NCBI GenBank assembly: GCA_013331015.1
Contig: DUHF01000205.1
Location: 6,637-11,701, forward strand
Source: Methanoregula sp.
Lineage (GTDB): Archaea > Halobacteriota > Methanomicrobia > Methanomicrobiales > Methanospirillaceae
Direction of reading: 5' to 3'
DNA length: 5,065 bases
The notes under the pieces are model-generated. The model ran no database searches, was not told the origin of the DNA, and saw nothing but the letters and a program-made list of their open reading frames with translations. Of the stretch, positions 4,659-5,065 are shown one piece after another. A program made the translations under genes and the position numbers. Each line of letters opens with the position of its first letter. The first letter of the stretch is position 1.

Positions 4659-5065
4659 ATGAACAAGACACTGACAATAATCCTGGTAATCGCGGTCACC
4701 CTCTGCCTCCTTGCAACAGCGGGATGTACCAATGCCCCTGCTCCATCCACCTGCCCGGCGATTCCGGCTGTTCAGGCTTCCCAGCATTATACGGCGGTTT
4801 CCATCAACGCCACTCCTGTCCAGTACGCCCAGGTCAACGGGGTGACCCTGGCATACCGGGAATTCGGGTCCGGCGAACCGATCCTGATGATCCCGGGATT
4901 CGGCGCTACCATGAACAGCCAGTGGAACGAGACCTTCCTTGGCATCCTTGCATCAAGCTATCATGTCTATATCTACGATCCCCGGGGAATGGGATACAGT
5001 GGTGACAACAATGCGACACCCGCGATCTCCCGGTACGCTGATGATGCTGCCGGGCTGATAACGGC
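4659..5065 (+). CDS. Alpha/beta hydrolase fold lipoprotein (partial, 3' end missing)
   Basis: The frame is open for 135 codons to the window edge. The first 23 residues form a lipoprotein-type signal: MNK, a hydrophobic core (about 5-19), then LATAGC with Cys23 as the likely lipidated residue. A short Ala/Pro/Thr-rich linker follows, so the enzyme should sit on the outer face of the membrane. From residue 59 the fold of alpha/beta hydrolases begins: VNGVTLAYREFGSG, then ILMIPGFGATMNSQW (oxyanion-hole region) and VYIYDPRGMGYSG, matching the D-x-R-G-x-G-x-S signature of the family. The nucleophile elbow (G-x-S-x-G), acid and histidine lie beyond the window, so activity cannot be judged. Substrate is unknown; an esterase, lipase or peptidase-like role is possible. 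It has its own Shine-Dalgarno sequence and is divergent from the hicBA operon. Its GC-rich codon use resembles glyS. Confidence 0.9.
   Translation, partial: MNKTLTIILVIAVTLCLLATAGCTNAPAPSTCPAIPAVQASQHYTAVSINATPVQYAQVNGVTLAYREFGSGEPILMIPGFGATMNSQWNETFLGILASSYHVYIYDPRGMGYSGDNNATPAISRYADDAAGLIT

Noticed and set aside
4724..5005. 93-codon + strand frame at the right edge
   Set aside because: It is a shifted reading of the alpha/beta hydrolase gene, whose family motifs and Shine-Dalgarno sequence are in the other frame.

Overview
The window reads as chromosomal DNA of a euryarchaeon, most likely a methanogen of the Methanomicrobiales (Methanoregula-like). This placement is inferred. The evidence is an archaeal/eukaryal-type class II glycyl-tRNA synthetase with an inserted Cys cluster, a TATA-like box in place of -35/-10 elements, Shine-Dalgarno sequences complementary to the archaeal 16S 3' end, oligo-T transcription ends without hairpins, and a membrane-anchored TPR protein and a lipoprotein hydrolase of kinds common in methanogens.

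Layout. Bases 1-226 are the glyS upstream region, with a TATA-like box, a small palindrome and an SD (GTGATCC) that overlaps a possible GTG start. Bases 227-1951 encode GlyRS on the + strand in GC-rich DNA. An AT-rich stretch follows: a spacer of about 230 bp, a + strand gene for four membrane helices plus seven perfectly phased 34-residue TPRs (2179-3420), and an AT-rich spacer. Within the gene-free stretch 3421-3802 the composition flips to very GC-rich between about 3650 and 3762. Two structured elements lie there: a strong hairpin (3650-3681), and an element (3692-3770) that can fold as a three-way junction with complementary hairpin loops.

From 4540 down to 3803 the minus strand carries a compact toxin-antitoxin operon. 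A split or overlapping pair of micro-ORFs (4540-4383) is followed by hicB (strong SD), then hicA (ATGA overlap), then a 45-residue ORF whose ATG overlaps the end of hicA. A divergent promoter region near 4586-4625 separates this operon from a + strand lipoprotein alpha/beta hydrolase that begins at 4659 and runs off the right edge.

How the genes relate. glyS is a housekeeping translation gene and appears to be monocistronic. hicB and hicA form a classical type II toxin-antitoxin pair (antitoxin plus mRNA interferase). The TPR protein and the hydrolase have no visible link to either. The parts most worth a second look are the structured element at 3692-3770 and the unrecognised small ORFs at both ends of the hicBA operon.
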